A DNA stretch of 37,719 bases from a virus: positions 1-37,719 of IMG/VR virus record IMGVR_UViG_3300032677_000082; one strand, given 5' to 3'. Below, piece by piece: positions 17,652-24,594 of this stretch. Both the position numbers and the translations under genes were made by a program. The notes beneath the pieces were generated by a model that was given only the letters and a program-made list of their open reading frames with translations, did no database searches and was not told where the DNA came from. Each line of letters opens with the position of its first letter. Within the stretch, counting starts at the first letter, position 1.

Positions 17652-17673
17652 GGGGCTAGTCAAGCCCCTTTTT
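17645..17673. terminator. Terminator between the terminase-like and DUF2800 genes
   Basis: AAAAAAAGGGGCT, AGTCA, AGCCCCTTTTT: a 6-bp GC stem flanked by A-run and T-run, so it could work on both strands; its useful direction is -, after the stop at 17693. Confidence 0.8.
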
Positions 17674-17692
17674 AACGAATTTAAAAAAATAT

Positions 17693-18082
17693 TTATTTTA
17701 GGGCGGCAAGCAAATCTGCAATCTCTTTATTGAAATCTACTTTTATTTCTACTTTAGCATCAATTTTAGTATCGCGGGTTTCGCGGTAATCTTGTTGAAA
17801 TTGACCTCTGAGTGCTATTTCAGCGAGGCGGCTGTTGTAGCCTTTGTTTTCGATGTTTGCTAGAAGCTCACGCTCCCAGTGTGCCTGTGAGTGAACCAAT
17901 GCCATATCCAGTGAATCGGCAAACTCTGGATGGTTCTTTTTGAATGTATCTGCTGCGGATTTTGAAATACCTAGATCGGACCAAATCATTTTTTGAGACG
18001 CACCTTGACGCCCTAGTTCAATCATACGATCGCACATTTCCGGCTTAAATACGTATTTTTGAGTTGATTTTTTGGTTGCCAT
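17693..18082 (-). CDS. Terminase small-subunit-like DNA-binding protein
   Basis: 129 aa. A helix-turn-helix near the N terminus (MCDRMIELGRQGASQKMIW, then LGISKSAADTFKKNHPEF) followed by long helices (SLDMALVHSQAHWERELL) resembles small terminase subunits, which recognise phage DNA for packaging. No large subunit is in the window, so this remains a similarity call; a transcription regulator is the alternative. Single-gene transcript: own promoter-like element upstream at 18194-18215 and terminator downstream. Confidence 0.55.
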   Translation of the reverse strand: MATKKSTQKYVFKPEMCDRMIELGRQGASQKMIWSDLGISKSAADTFKKNHPEFADSLDMALVHSQAHWERELLANIENKGYNSRLAEIALRGQFQQDYRETRDTKIDAKVEIKVDFNKEIADLLAALK

Positions 18083-18193
18083 ATAATTCCTTTATTGATG
18101 GGGGCCGTCTTTCCGGCTGCCAGGAGTCCAGTCACCTCTCGCTTACTGGTAATGGCGTTTTAAGCCATTATACGGAGCCTTTCACAAGGAGTC

Positions 18194-18215
18194 CTATATC
18201 TACTAATGCAAAAAA
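18194..18215 (-). promoter_or_regulatory. TTTTTTGCATTAGT promoter-like element
   Basis: On the - strand TTTTTTGCATTAGT followed by AGATATAG. It is about 110 bases before the ATG at 18082, leaving a long untranslated leader that contains the 8-mer GGACTCCT twice and CCGTATAATGG. Upstream the strand reads GGGCGGTTTT, as in the copies at 3013 and 27982 (GGGCGTTTT). Confidence 0.55.
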
Positions 18216-18231
18216 CCAACCAAAACCGCCC

Positions 18232-18471
18232 TTAATCCGGAATGATAATATTGCGTACAGGCTTTTCTTTAGCTTTTTGTTCGTCCTCAATCATTTTTCT
18301 AAAAGTTGGCATCATTTCATTAACAATGCCTTTAGTCATAGCTTCTGCTAAAAGGCGGTGCTCCATTTCCTGTTCTGCTGTTGTCTTTTTAGTTTTTTCA
18401 TCGACGTTGTCCGCAATTTTGGTACCAAATTTACGATGTTTTAAAAACTGACGGATAAAGTTATCATCCAT
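18232..18471 (-). CDS. Small charged helical protein, unknown
   Basis: 79 aa, Lys/Glu-rich (DEKTKKTTAEQEMEHRLL), probably all helical. No family recognised. Overlaps the preceding gene end by eight bases; last gene before the promoter-like element at 18194. Confidence 0.65.
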   Translation of the reverse strand: MDDNFIRQFLKHRKFGTKIADNVDEKTKKTTAEQEMEHRLLAEAMTKGIVNEMMPTFRKMIEDEQKAKEKPVRNIIIPD

Positions 18472-18655
18472 TCTTAGCTGTTTCCTTTTCTAGCATAGCT
18501 TTAAATTGTGGCTCTCCTTGTTGGCGAATTAATGCAATTAAACCAGCTGAACTTTTATAAGGACGCTCGCCTAATTCTTGTAAAATTGCGTTAATAAATT
18601 CAACGGTAAAAGAGAAGTTTAAAATCTCTTTTTTTAGTTTATCTTCCGGACTCAT
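18464..18655 (-). CDS. Small protein, unknown
   Basis: 63 aa with a helical middle (NFSFTVEFINAILQELGERP) and a basic/Gln-rich end. No family recognised. Starts four bases inside the previous gene (ATGA). Confidence 0.65.
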   Translation of the reverse strand: MSPEDKLKKEILNFSFTVEFINAILQELGERPYKSSAGLIALIRQQGEPQFKAMLEKETAKNG

Positions 18656-18939
18656 TTTTTCTTACCTTTCTTTTTAACTGGGAAATTAAATTGATCTCTT
18701 GCTGCTAATTCTTCTGGATCAACACAATACTGGTTTAGCTCCATTTTTTGGCAATATACATCCATTAAATTCTCACATCGCATATCATGAAGTGTTTTAA
18801 TACCCAGTAACACATTCATAACTTCATCCTCGGTCATAGGTCTTGGTGCGTCACTGTAATGTCGAAATAGCAAATCAATATCTTCAACTATCTGCCACAC
18901 CACCATGATGGCGCTTTCTAAGTCAATCTTTGGATTCAT
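18652..18939 (-). CDS. Small protein with poly-Lys tail, unknown
   Basis: 95 aa, mostly helical and acidic, ending in NFPVKKKGKKK, a basic tail that may touch nucleic acid. No family recognised. Overlaps the upstream gene by 17 bases. Confidence 0.65.
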   Translation of the reverse strand: MNPKIDLESAIMVVWQIVEDIDLLFRHYSDAPRPMTEDEVMNVLLGIKTLHDMRCENLMDVYCQKMELNQYCVDPEELAARDQFNFPVKKKGKKK

Positions 18940-19147
18940 TTTTTACTTTCCCTTCAAAATCAAAACAATACCATTTACCTACAATAGCTAATGCAGGAAG
19001 TAATTCTTTCCATGCTTCAATGTCATCTTCATGCCATTTATCTATTTCCTTAACACTTTTAGAAACATTTACGTAACTGTCAATAATACTTTTACCAACC
19101 AACTCGTCCATAATGTCATCATCAATTTCAATATTCATTTTCCGCAC
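18923..19147 (-). CDS. Small acidic protein, unknown
   Basis: 74 aa, acidic N-terminal half (MNIEIDDDIMDELVGKS) and Trp-rich C-terminal half (KWHEDDIEAWKELLPAL). The predicted start is at 19147; an ATG three codons later (MNIEID) is also possible. No family recognised. Confidence 0.6.
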   Translation of the reverse strand: MRKMNIEIDDDIMDELVGKSIIDSYVNVSKSVKEIDKWHEDDIEAWKELLPALAIVGKWYCFDFEGKVKNESKD

Positions 19148-19461
19148 TCCTCGGTGTGGTTAATTGTAGCATCGTTCCAATTATAATTTGTGCCAGCGCC
19201 GCCATTACACGGCAAATTAACTGTGTCTGTAGAGTTAACAAAACTGCTAACAGTTTCATTTTTTTCTCTTAAAGCAATTTCGTCTTGTAAATAAAATGCT
19301 GCTTTTTTAAGGTCTTCAATATTTTTACCTTTTAAATCTGCTCGCCAAATGTATTTCATAACATTACCAAGGTTAAATCCCATGTGCCTAGTAATCTCTA
19401 AGCACTCAACACCACTTGGATGGCTGGTGTAGTGTATAGGGTTATTTACTTGATCGTGCAT
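19135..19461 (-). CDS. DUF3310 family protein
   Basis: 108 aa. The opening VNNPIHYTSHPSGVECLEI, then GFNLGNVMKYIWRADLKG and LKKAAFYLQDEI, is the hallmark of DUF3310, a small domain common in phages and sometimes annotated as nucleotide kinase-like. Its biochemical role is not established. The last 35 residues after the domain are Asn/Thr-rich and unlike the family. Confidence 0.85.
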   Translation of the reverse strand: MHDQVNNPIHYTSHPSGVECLEITRHMGFNLGNVMKYIWRADLKGKNIEDLKKAAFYLQDEIALREKNETVSSFVNSTDTVNLPCNGGAGTNYNWNDATINHTEECGK

Positions 19462-19627
19462 GTTTGCCTCTTAGTTCAGTTTCAACTGCTAAAATTTCTT
19501 CCGGTGTATCGCACACCCACAATGTTTGAACGTCTTTAAACATGGAAAGATCAATATCTTCCACACCTTGTATAGTATCAAATAGCGGGTAACCTTTTAC
19601 TAAATGCTCAACAATAAATGTAGTCAT
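19442..19627 (-). CDS. Small protein, unknown
   Basis: 61 aa; predicted beta-alpha structure (TTFIVEHLVKGYPLFD, then VQTLWVCDTPEEI). No family recognised. ATGA overlap with the gene upstream and 20-base overlap with DUF3310. Confidence 0.6.
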   Translation of the reverse strand: MTTFIVEHLVKGYPLFDTIQGVEDIDLSMFKDVQTLWVCDTPEEILAVETELRGKHARSSK

Positions 19628-19929
19628 AGCTTGAGTTCCTTTTTAATAAACGCAACACCGGCAGCAAAATGATACCGCCAATGCTTTTCTGTTAAACCGA
19701 TATCATTATAACTTAAACCTTGTAAAAAAGCATCTAAAACTTTTTTTGATTTTTCTGGCATTTTTGTGCAAATTAAACGGCGTATATCCGCCACGTCTTC
19801 TACATCCCACGGTAGCCAACCACCTCCCTCTAACATGCTTGATGAAATACCTTCTGATTCATCTTGCTCGATTACGTCCATTTCCTCGTCTGATAGGCGG
19901 GGAGCTACTGCTTGAATTTTTGATGTCAT
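19624..19929 (-). CDS. Small protein with sigma region 4-like HTH
   Basis: 101 aa. The first 55 residues are acidic and probably flexible. Residues 56-100 read MPEKSKKVLDAFLQGLSYND then IGLTEKHWRYHFAAGVAFIKKEL, which follows the layout of sigma70 region 4 / LuxR-type HTH (P-E-x-x-x-x-V-L, G-x-S-Y-x-x-I, then a recognition helix ending in basic residues). Between the SNF2 gene (ATGA overlap) and small genes. It may be a DNA-binding regulator; pairing with the sigma-like protein at 28720 is my inference. Confidence 0.5.
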   Translation of the reverse strand: MTSKIQAVAPRLSDEEMDVIEQDESEGISSSMLEGGGWLPWDVEDVADIRRLICTKMPEKSKKVLDAFLQGLSYNDIGLTEKHWRYHFAAGVAFIKKELKL

Positions 19930-21260
19930 AGTTCTAATGATTCTAGGATTGCATCCTGTAAAGTTATTTTTCCTTCTAATACTGCTACTACTCTTTCATC
20001 TACACTATTGGATACAACTAGGTGGTGTATAATGACCGGCTTTTCTTGCCCTTGGCGATAAATGCGGGCGTTGGCTTGGATGTAGTTCTCTGAGCTCCAC
20101 GGTAAGTCAAACCACACGGTTTGTGCTGTGTCTCCAACGTTGCACTGGAGATTAAGCCCGATGCCCCCTGATTGCGGGTGTGCGAGTAGCATACGAATCT
20201 CACCACGACGCCACGCCTCAATGTTGTCATCGTCCAAGACCACGGCGTACGGGAAAGTGAGGCGAAGCCTTTGCAAGCTGTGCTTGAAGTGGTAGAAGAC
20301 AAGCGTTGGGGAGGAGGACTCTTCCATGATCGACTCAAGATATTCCAGCTTAGAACGGTGTACCTCGTGTGTTTCGCCTTGTTCGTCATACACCGCGCCT
20401 GATGTGAACTGGAGGAGTTTGTTAGCCAACGCCGCTGCTGTTGGAGCTGTGATCCTTTCTTTCTTGATACTAACGACCATATCTTTTTTGAGTTGCTCAT
20501 ACTGGGTCCTTACGTTTTTATCTATTTCGATTTTGTGATAAAGCAAAGTAAGCGGGGGAAGTTGTAGGTAATCCTCAGCTTTAAGAGAATAACAAATATC
20601 TGAAATTTTATCTTGAATAACTTTAGATGCACCACTTTTTGGTTTCCATGTATAAACTTGTCTTGTTTGTCTATTAAATTGATCGGGTTGTAAATATTTG
20701 TCCCTGAACTTTGTTAGGCTTGTTTCTAAACGTGTTCCCAAATCTAATATACCGACCTGAGACCATAGATCAGATACTCCTTGAGGGGTAGGTGTGCCTG
20801 TTAAAATAATACGCCGCGAGAAGCCCTTTAAATGCTTTTTAAGTGCCTTAAATCGTTTGGTTGATGGATCCTTAAAACGGGATGACTCATCAATCACTAG
20901 GTTGCTGAACTGGCTCATCTGAGGCTGTTCCGTTAACCACACCACGTTTTCTAAGTTCACTAAGTAAATGTCCGCGGATTGGTTCAGGGCTTGCAGCCGC
21001 TGAGATGGCGATCCCAAAATTTTCGAGATTTTTAAGGAGTTCAGATGTTCCCACTTCTTGGTCTCCTGCTCCCACACTGTCTCCGCTACCCTCTTGGGCG
21101 CGATGATTAGTGTCTTCCCTTGCATCTGCTCCGCAATGATGGTGAGTGTCGTTATCGTCTTCCCAAGTCCAGGGGGTAGAAACAGACCCAAGTTCAGCAC
21201 CGACTGCGCCTTTAATATTAGTTCGTTTTGGTATTGGTGAAGCTGTGTTCGGTTTAGCAT
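19926..21260 (-). CDS. SNF2-type DEAD/DEAH helicase
   Basis: 444 aa. Helicase motifs in order: Walker A PPGLGKT (29-35), IIAPKRV (motif Ia), Walker B-type VIDESSRF, LTGTPTPQ (motif III), and the second core domain with GGIGLNLQ (motif V) and QANARIYRQGQ (motif VI). This compact layout matches phage SNF2 helicases found in replication/recombination clusters. Start ATG at 21260 has GAAAGAAG upstream. Its first 371 bases lie inside the open frame of the HNH gene. Confidence 0.93.
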   Translation of the reverse strand: MLNRTQLHQYQNELILKAQSVLNLGLFLPPGLGKTITTLTIIAEQMQGKTLIIAPKRVAETVWEQETKKWEHLNSLKISKILGSPSQRLQALNQSADIYLVNLENVVWLTEQPQMSQFSNLVIDESSRFKDPSTKRFKALKKHLKGFSRRIILTGTPTPQGVSDLWSQVGILDLGTRLETSLTKFRDKYLQPDQFNRQTRQVYTWKPKSGASKVIQDKISDICYSLKAEDYLQLPPLTLLYHKIEIDKNVRTQYEQLKKDMVVSIKKERITAPTAAALANKLLQFTSGAVYDEQGETHEVHRSKLEYLESIMEESSSPTLVFYHFKHSLQRLRLTFPYAVVLDDDNIEAWRRGEIRMLLAHPQSGGIGLNLQCNVGDTAQTVWFDLPWSSENYIQANARIYRQGQEKPVIIHHLVVSNSVDERVVAVLEGKITLQDAILESLEL

Positions 21261-21729
21261 TTAATACTTCTTTCCGTTTATCATGTAGCCAATCTGCTAC
21301 TAAGTATAACTCTTTTTCCGTAGCATTATTTTTAATTGTATTTGCCCAATGGGAAATAAACACCACATTTTCTTTAATATAGCCTAATTCAGGAATAACT
21401 CTGTCTAATGATGCTGTATTTTTTTCGGCATTTCCAGAACCCTTTGTAGTACCTACGTATAATAAAGGGACTTTAAATACAGGGCAATTTTCCGTTGCTA
21501 TTGATACAAGATAATCATAGTCTAAATCAAACTCCAACTTTTTATTTCGTGATCTTATTTTTGCGGACTGTAATGCTTGAGTTAAAAACCCGTGTTTGGT
21601 TGCTCGATATTGAATTTTATGAGCCGCCATGCAAAACTTACAGTGAGATGTTAGCTTATCTTTACGTTTGGCATCTTTGTAAAATTCAGAATTTTTTTTA
21701 TTAATATTACATTTTTTGCATAGTTGCAT
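20890..21729 (-). CDS. HNH endonuclease with overprinted C-terminal extension
   Basis: 279 aa. The first 150 residues hold zinc knuckles (CKKCNINKKNSEFYK, CKFCMAAH) and the family end ASLDRVIPELGYIKENVVF then SHWANTIKNNATEKEL, typical of phage HNH proteins. From about residue 157 the frame runs over the 5' part of the SNF2 gene in a different frame for about 123 codons; that part is low in hydrophobics and looks like a shadow of the helicase. Either the HNH stop was lost or the extension is translated. Probably a mobile gene. Confidence 0.75.
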   Translation of the reverse strand: MQLCKKCNINKKNSEFYKDAKRKDKLTSHCKFCMAAHKIQYRATKHGFLTQALQSAKIRSRNKKLEFDLDYDYLVSIATENCPVFKVPLLYVGTTKGSGNAEKNTASLDRVIPELGYIKENVVFISHWANTIKNNATEKELYLVADWLHDKRKEVLNAKPNTASPIPKRTNIKGAVGAELGSVSTPWTWEDDNDTHHHCGADAREDTNHRAQEGSGDSVGAGDQEVGTSELLKNLENFGIAISAAASPEPIRGHLLSELRKRGVVNGTASDEPVQQPSD

Positions 21730-22039
21730 TTATAAATTCCTCCACGTCTTCTTTAGACCTCAATACATGAACAGGAAATCCTTGTTCACCCAAATCGTCG
21801 AATACGAGCACTTGTCTTGGGCTCAATACTCCGGTTGCTGTTTTTAGTTCTACGAGGTACACTTTTTGGTTCAGGAACACTATCCGATCCGGCACTCCCG
21901 TTATTGAGCTCTGCCATTTGAAGGATAACCCCAAGGATTGCTTTATTAACTTGTTCAGGTGTTTTTCTATCTCTTTTTCTAGTACGCTCACGGGTTTCGT
22001 CCTCTGTTGCATAAGCTGCAAATACTTGTTTAAACACAT
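21707..22039 (-). CDS. VRR-NUC domain nuclease
   Basis: 110 aa. The order FKWQSSITGVPDRIVFLNQK, then VYLVELKTATGVLSPRQ, is the VRR-NUC fold (catalytic PD...E-x-K), a stand-alone phage Holliday-junction-type or repair nuclease. The start is uncertain: ATG at 22039 or ATG at 22012. Either way it overlaps the HExxH gene by more than 220 bases. Contains one GTTTAAAC octamer. Followed by the HNH gene (23-base overlap). Confidence 0.85.
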   Translation of the reverse strand: MCLNKYLQLMQQRTKPVSVLEKEIEKHLNKLIKQSLGLSFKWQSSITGVPDRIVFLNQKVYLVELKTATGVLSPRQVLVFDDLGEQGFPVHVLRSKEDVEEFINATMQKM

Positions 22040-22415
22040 GCTCCCCTAAATAGGAACGAGACTCATCGCCAATATTTGTTTCACCAATATATTCAAAAAT
22101 GTGAGTAGTTGTATGCGAGACTTCATGGTATATAACACCCATTCGTTCCAACGCGTCTAACTTAGCCATTTCTTCGTAATTAAAAACAATAGCAAGCATA
22201 GCATGATGCGTACCTTCTTGCTGAATAATATGAGACTCCGCTAAACCAAGATCTAACGCGTTATGTTTAGTTGTGATACCAGAGTCTTTTACTGCATGTT
22301 GAAATGCTGAATCAGAAAAACATATTTTAACTTTAATCCCAAAGTGCCCTGTATCAGCGACATAATATGGTTTACTGGTTAAAGGGGATGGTGGCAAGGA
22401 TTTCTGCGTGGTCAT
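21786..22415 (-). CDS. HExxH putative metalloprotein
   Basis: 209 aa. Centre carries ERMGVIYHEVSHTTTHIFEYIG, a zincin HExxH motif, followed by GDESRSYLGEHVFKQVFAAY, a layout seen in phage-encoded putative metallopeptidases (third ligand possibly E or H in GEH). The last 75 residues overlap the VRR-NUC gene in another frame and turn Arg/Lys/Ser-rich after QMAELNNG. Substrate unknown. Confidence 0.6.
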   Translation of the reverse strand: MTTQKSLPPSPLTSKPYYVADTGHFGIKVKICFSDSAFQHAVKDSGITTKHNALDLGLAESHIIQQEGTHHAMLAIVFNYEEMAKLDALERMGVIYHEVSHTTTHIFEYIGETNIGDESRSYLGEHVFKQVFAAYATEDETRERTRKRDRKTPEQVNKAILGVILQMAELNNGSAGSDSVPEPKSVPRRTKNSNRSIEPKTSARIRRFG

Positions 22416-22548
22416 TATCAGCCTCTATTTCAAAAGTTATACCGCTTTCTGGTTTTTTATTAAAGATAGTGTCCCAGTTTTTATCAAACTGTTCTTTATC
22501 TAAGGGCTGTATTAATGTGTCTCCCTTACCGCCGTCATGTACTGTCAT
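22372..22548 (-). CDS. Small conserved phage protein with GGKG motif
   Basis: 58 aa. HDGGKGDTLIQPLDKEQFDK then NWDTIF matches a small phage protein type usually written G-G-K-G-x-x-x-R/L-P and F-x-x-x-W-D-x-I-F. ATGA overlap with the gene upstream; the end overlaps the HExxH gene by 44 bases. Function unknown. Confidence 0.7.
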   Translation of the reverse strand: MTVHDGGKGDTLIQPLDKEQFDKNWDTIFNKKPESGITFEIEADNDHAEILATIPFNQ

Positions 22549-22808
22549 TTCTTTAACCCTTTACGCAATTCGTGACTATGTAATTTATTGCCGGGGTTTT
22601 TAACTTCACCGGCTGCTTTTGCTATTTTAGCAGCTTTTTTACGATTTGCAATTTCTCCGTCGGAAAGTACAAATTCATGCTTTGCTCCCTTAGCTTCTTT
22701 ACCCGCCTTTTTGATAATATCATCATGGCTTTGTTTAATGGATGTAGCTTTAACTACCTTACCTGATTTTTCTACAATAACAGGTTTAACTACTCTTAAT
22801 TTGTTCAT
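22545..22808 (-). CDS. Small Lys/Ala-rich basic protein
   Basis: 87 aa, about a quarter Lys (KKAGKEAKGAKHEF, NRKKAAKIAKAAGEV). Probably binds nucleic acid. No family recognised. AAGGAATAAC before the ATG. Confidence 0.65.
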   Translation of the reverse strand: MNKLRVVKPVIVEKSGKVVKATSIKQSHDDIIKKAGKEAKGAKHEFVLSDGEIANRKKAAKIAKAAGEVKNPGNKLHSHELRKGLKK

Positions 22809-22816
22809 GTTATTCC

Positions 22817-22891
22817 TTATAGCATTGAGTGTAATATGATTAAAATAAAACCGATTTCAATGGCGAATCCGAATATCGCTGTGATATCCAT
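22817..22891 (-). CDS. 24-residue membrane peptide
   Basis: One hydrophobic segment (ITAIFGFAIEIGFILIIL). AGGAACAACTA precedes the ATG, which overlaps the upstream TAA (TAATG). Position in a chain of coupled genes supports translation; function unknown. Confidence 0.5.
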   Translation of the reverse strand: MDITAIFGFAIEIGFILIILHSML

Positions 22892-23010
22892 TAGTTGTTC
22901 CTGTGGTATGCGTTGTTAGGGTTGGCCAGCATACTGGCAATTAGCTCGTCTGCATTCCAAAACCATTGCTGCGCCCGTAAGCCGTCTGCTTGGTAGATGG
23001 AGAAGCTCAT
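22891..23010 (-). CDS. 39-residue protein, unknown
   Basis: Polar and Trp/Asn-rich (ADGLRAQQWFWNADELIAS). Its ATG overlaps the stop of the frameshifted gene upstream (ATGA) and its TAA overlaps the next ATG. Confidence 0.5.
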   Translation of the reverse strand: MSFSIYQADGLRAQQWFWNADELIASMLANPNNAYHRNN

Positions 23011-23103
23011 AGCATCATCACTGCTGATCTTCTGTTTAATAATTCAGCTTGCAATTCTTGTACCCATGCTTTAAAGTAAGTCAGCTAGTTCATTTGTGTT
23101 CAT
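23007..23103 (-). pseudogene. NELADxL paralogue with +1 frame change
   Basis: Begins MNTNELADLL then TAA; in the +1 frame it continues KAWVQELQAELLNRR and stops at a TGA overlapping the next ATG. The start copies the start of the 87-aa gene at 23517-23780 (MNANELADYL). Either a frameshifted remnant or a programmed +1 site, because the stop is preceded by CTT as in prfB. Confidence 0.5.
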
Positions 23104-23225
23104 TTCTCGCCTTTGTATTCATATAAAGTCACGCACTCAGTTTGGTCGCAAATTACTCTGCGGGTGTATGGGCTTGTAGTGCAAGCAACCAGAAAAATAA
23201 ATAGTGGTAGTAGATACTTAATCAT
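23100..23225 (-). CDS. Small lipoprotein
   Basis: 41 aa. Signal peptide MIKYLLPLFIFLVAC with lipobox LVAC; the mature part would begin at Cys15 and has two more Cys (VICDQTEC). ATGA overlaps at both ends. Size and type recall Rz1-like spanin lipoproteins, but no partner with the Rz layout is adjacent and the mature part lacks Pro-rich sequence, so lysis or envelope exclusion are both open. Confidence 0.65.
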   Translation of the reverse strand: MIKYLLPLFIFLVACTTSPYTRRVICDQTECVTLYEYKGEK

Positions 23226-23422
23226 TTCTCTTGTGCCTTTCTTAGTATTGCTCTAGCAAAATCAACTTCATCTTTGCTTTCTTCCCATTCAGCCATTATT
23301 TCTTCATCTGTTAGGTCTGCTGGATGGTCGTAGAGTGGAATAGCGTTTAGTTCTTCCCCATCTATTTCGTTTAGCAAGTAAACCTCACCATCTACCATCC
23401 ACGCTACTGGTTCATTGTTCAT
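23222..23422 (-). CDS. Small protein of the LTDEEI/AILRKAQEK family, copy 1
   Basis: 66 aa. Starts MNNEPVAW (as does copy 3) and ends DLTDEEIMAEW...FARAILRKAQEK. The two ends are shared with paralogues while the middle differs, as in mosaic phage accessory proteins. Function unknown. Confidence 0.7.
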   Translation of the reverse strand: MNNEPVAWMVDGEVYLLNEIDGEELNAIPLYDHPADLTDEEIMAEWEESKDEVDFARAILRKAQEK

Positions 23423-23520
23423 CTAATTAACCCTGTTATTAGTCCAACAGATATGACCAAAAAGCTAACGCCCAAACAAATTACACCTATTCCAAAACAG
23501 TAATCTACAAAATCATTCAT
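23419..23520 (-). CDS. 33-residue membrane peptide
   Basis: One long hydrophobic segment (FGIGVICLGVSFLVISVGLI). Start and stop both overlap neighbours as ATGA. Function unknown. Confidence 0.5.
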   Translation of the reverse strand: MNDFVDYCFGIGVICLGVSFLVISVGLITGLIR

Positions 23521-23780
23521 TTTATATTCTCCGCAAATTCTAAAAATTCTTCTTTAGTCAATAGCCAAGTATGTCCGTTAACCAACTTATCTGACCACAA
23601 ACGCATTACCCAGTAATTGTCAATAACAATTTCATAAAACGCTGGGTTGCTTTTCAACGCTTCTATTTCAGCTTGTTGCTGGCGTAGCATGAGTTGAGAT
23701 TGATTATGTTTATCTTCATCGTAATCAACTTCGTTGTACATAAAGTCATGTAAGTAATCAGCTAGTTCATTTGCGTTCAT
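23517..23780 (-). CDS. NELADYL family small phage protein
   Basis: 87 aa. MNANELADYL with the coiled-coil LMLRQQQAEIEALKSNPAFY is a pattern common in phages of Gram-negative bacteria. The C-terminal half is beta-rich. Function unknown. A broken copy lies at 23007-23103. Confidence 0.7.
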   Translation of the reverse strand: MNANELADYLHDFMYNEVDYDEDKHNQSQLMLRQQQAEIEALKSNPAFYEIVIDNYWVMRLWSDKLVNGHTWLLTKEEFLEFAENIK

Positions 23781-24016
23781 TTCTTTTGTGCCTTTCTTAG
23801 TATTGCTCTAGCAAAATCTAAATGCCTAAAGCATCCTCCAAACTGTTCCATCCCAGCGCCAAACTCATCTGCAAGACTGTCTATTTCTTCATCGGTTAAG
23901 TCTATATAAACTTTGTATGTACGACTTAATTCATCTGCTTCTAATCCGCATTTTTGACATTGCACAGTCATCCTATCTGACCTTTTTTTCCATGATTCGT
24001 GTTTGCATGTGTTCAT
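23777..24016 (-). CDS. Small protein of the LTDEEI/AILRKAQEK family, copy 2
   Basis: 79 aa. N-terminal zinc-finger-like CKHESWKKRSDRMTVQCQKC, then DLTDEEIDSLADEFG and LDFARAILRKAQKK shared with copies 1 and 3. May bind zinc. ATGA overlaps at both ends. Confidence 0.7.
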   Translation of the reverse strand: MNTCKHESWKKRSDRMTVQCQKCGLEADELSRTYKVYIDLTDEEIDSLADEFGAGMEQFGGCFRHLDFARAILRKAQKK

Positions 24017-24237
24017 TTCTCCTGTGCCTTTCTTAGTATTGCTCTAATTACATTATCCAAACCAACAACTTTTTCACTTTGAGAAAAGTTAAACACATTT
24101 TTTATAGCCCATTCAAAGTCTGCTATTTCCTCATCTGTTAGTGTCTTTAATTGTGGCGAACAAGTGTGAATGGAATCGCCTGTAACTCTTTTGCCACAAT
24201 CTAAACACGCAGTCCACGCTACTGGTTCATTGTTCAT
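24013..24237 (-). CDS. Small protein of the LTDEEI/AILRKAQEK family, copy 3
   Basis: 74 aa. MNNEPVAW start, a CxxC...H-x-C zinc-like cluster (CLDCGKRVTGDSIHTC), LTDEEIADFEW, and the shared end AILRKAQEK. The DNA of the shared ends is nearly identical among the three copies. Confidence 0.7.
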   Translation of the reverse strand: MNNEPVAWTACLDCGKRVTGDSIHTCSPQLKTLTDEEIADFEWAIKNVFNFSQSEKVVGLDNVIRAILRKAQEK

Positions 24238-24367
24238 TTTGTTTAACTCCTAACAATTCAAAAGGATTGAATTTAATTCTGTTATCTTTATATACCCTTG
24301 AAACTTCTACGCCATTTTCAATAACAACAGTCATATCATCATAAATACAAGTAATTTTATAATTCAT
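24227..24367 (-). CDS. 46-residue protein, unknown
   Basis: Beta-strand-like start (YKITCIYDDMTVVIENG) and basic middle. Its ATG overlaps the upstream TAA (TAATG) and its end overlaps copy 3 by 11 bases. Confidence 0.55.
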   Translation of the reverse strand: MNYKITCIYDDMTVVIENGVEVSRVYKDNRIKFNPFELLGVKQNEQ

Positions 24368-24594
24368 TAGTTTTTGTCCTTTACTTGGTGCCATTTAACA
24401 AAATCTACTGCATCCCAAAAGCCGTTCTCGTACTCCTCAGAGTTGATGCCTGTCATGGTGATGTCTTGGTACCAAACAATCATCTTCTCTAGGTGGGTAA
24501 GTCGGTCCTGCATCTTCTTTAGCTCATCACACGGCACACCTACCACGTTGTTAGGTCTTTTAGCTGCGTCTATGCCAAATTGTTCTTTGCTCAT
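24367..24594 (-). CDS. Small coiled-coil protein, unknown
   Basis: 75 aa with a short coiled coil (CDELKKMQDRLTHLEKMI) and an aromatic C-terminal part. No family recognised. ATGA overlap with the gene upstream. Confidence 0.6.
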   Translation of the reverse strand: MSKEQFGIDAAKRPNNVVGVPCDELKKMQDRLTHLEKMIVWYQDITMTGINSEEYENGFWDAVDFVKWHQVKDKN

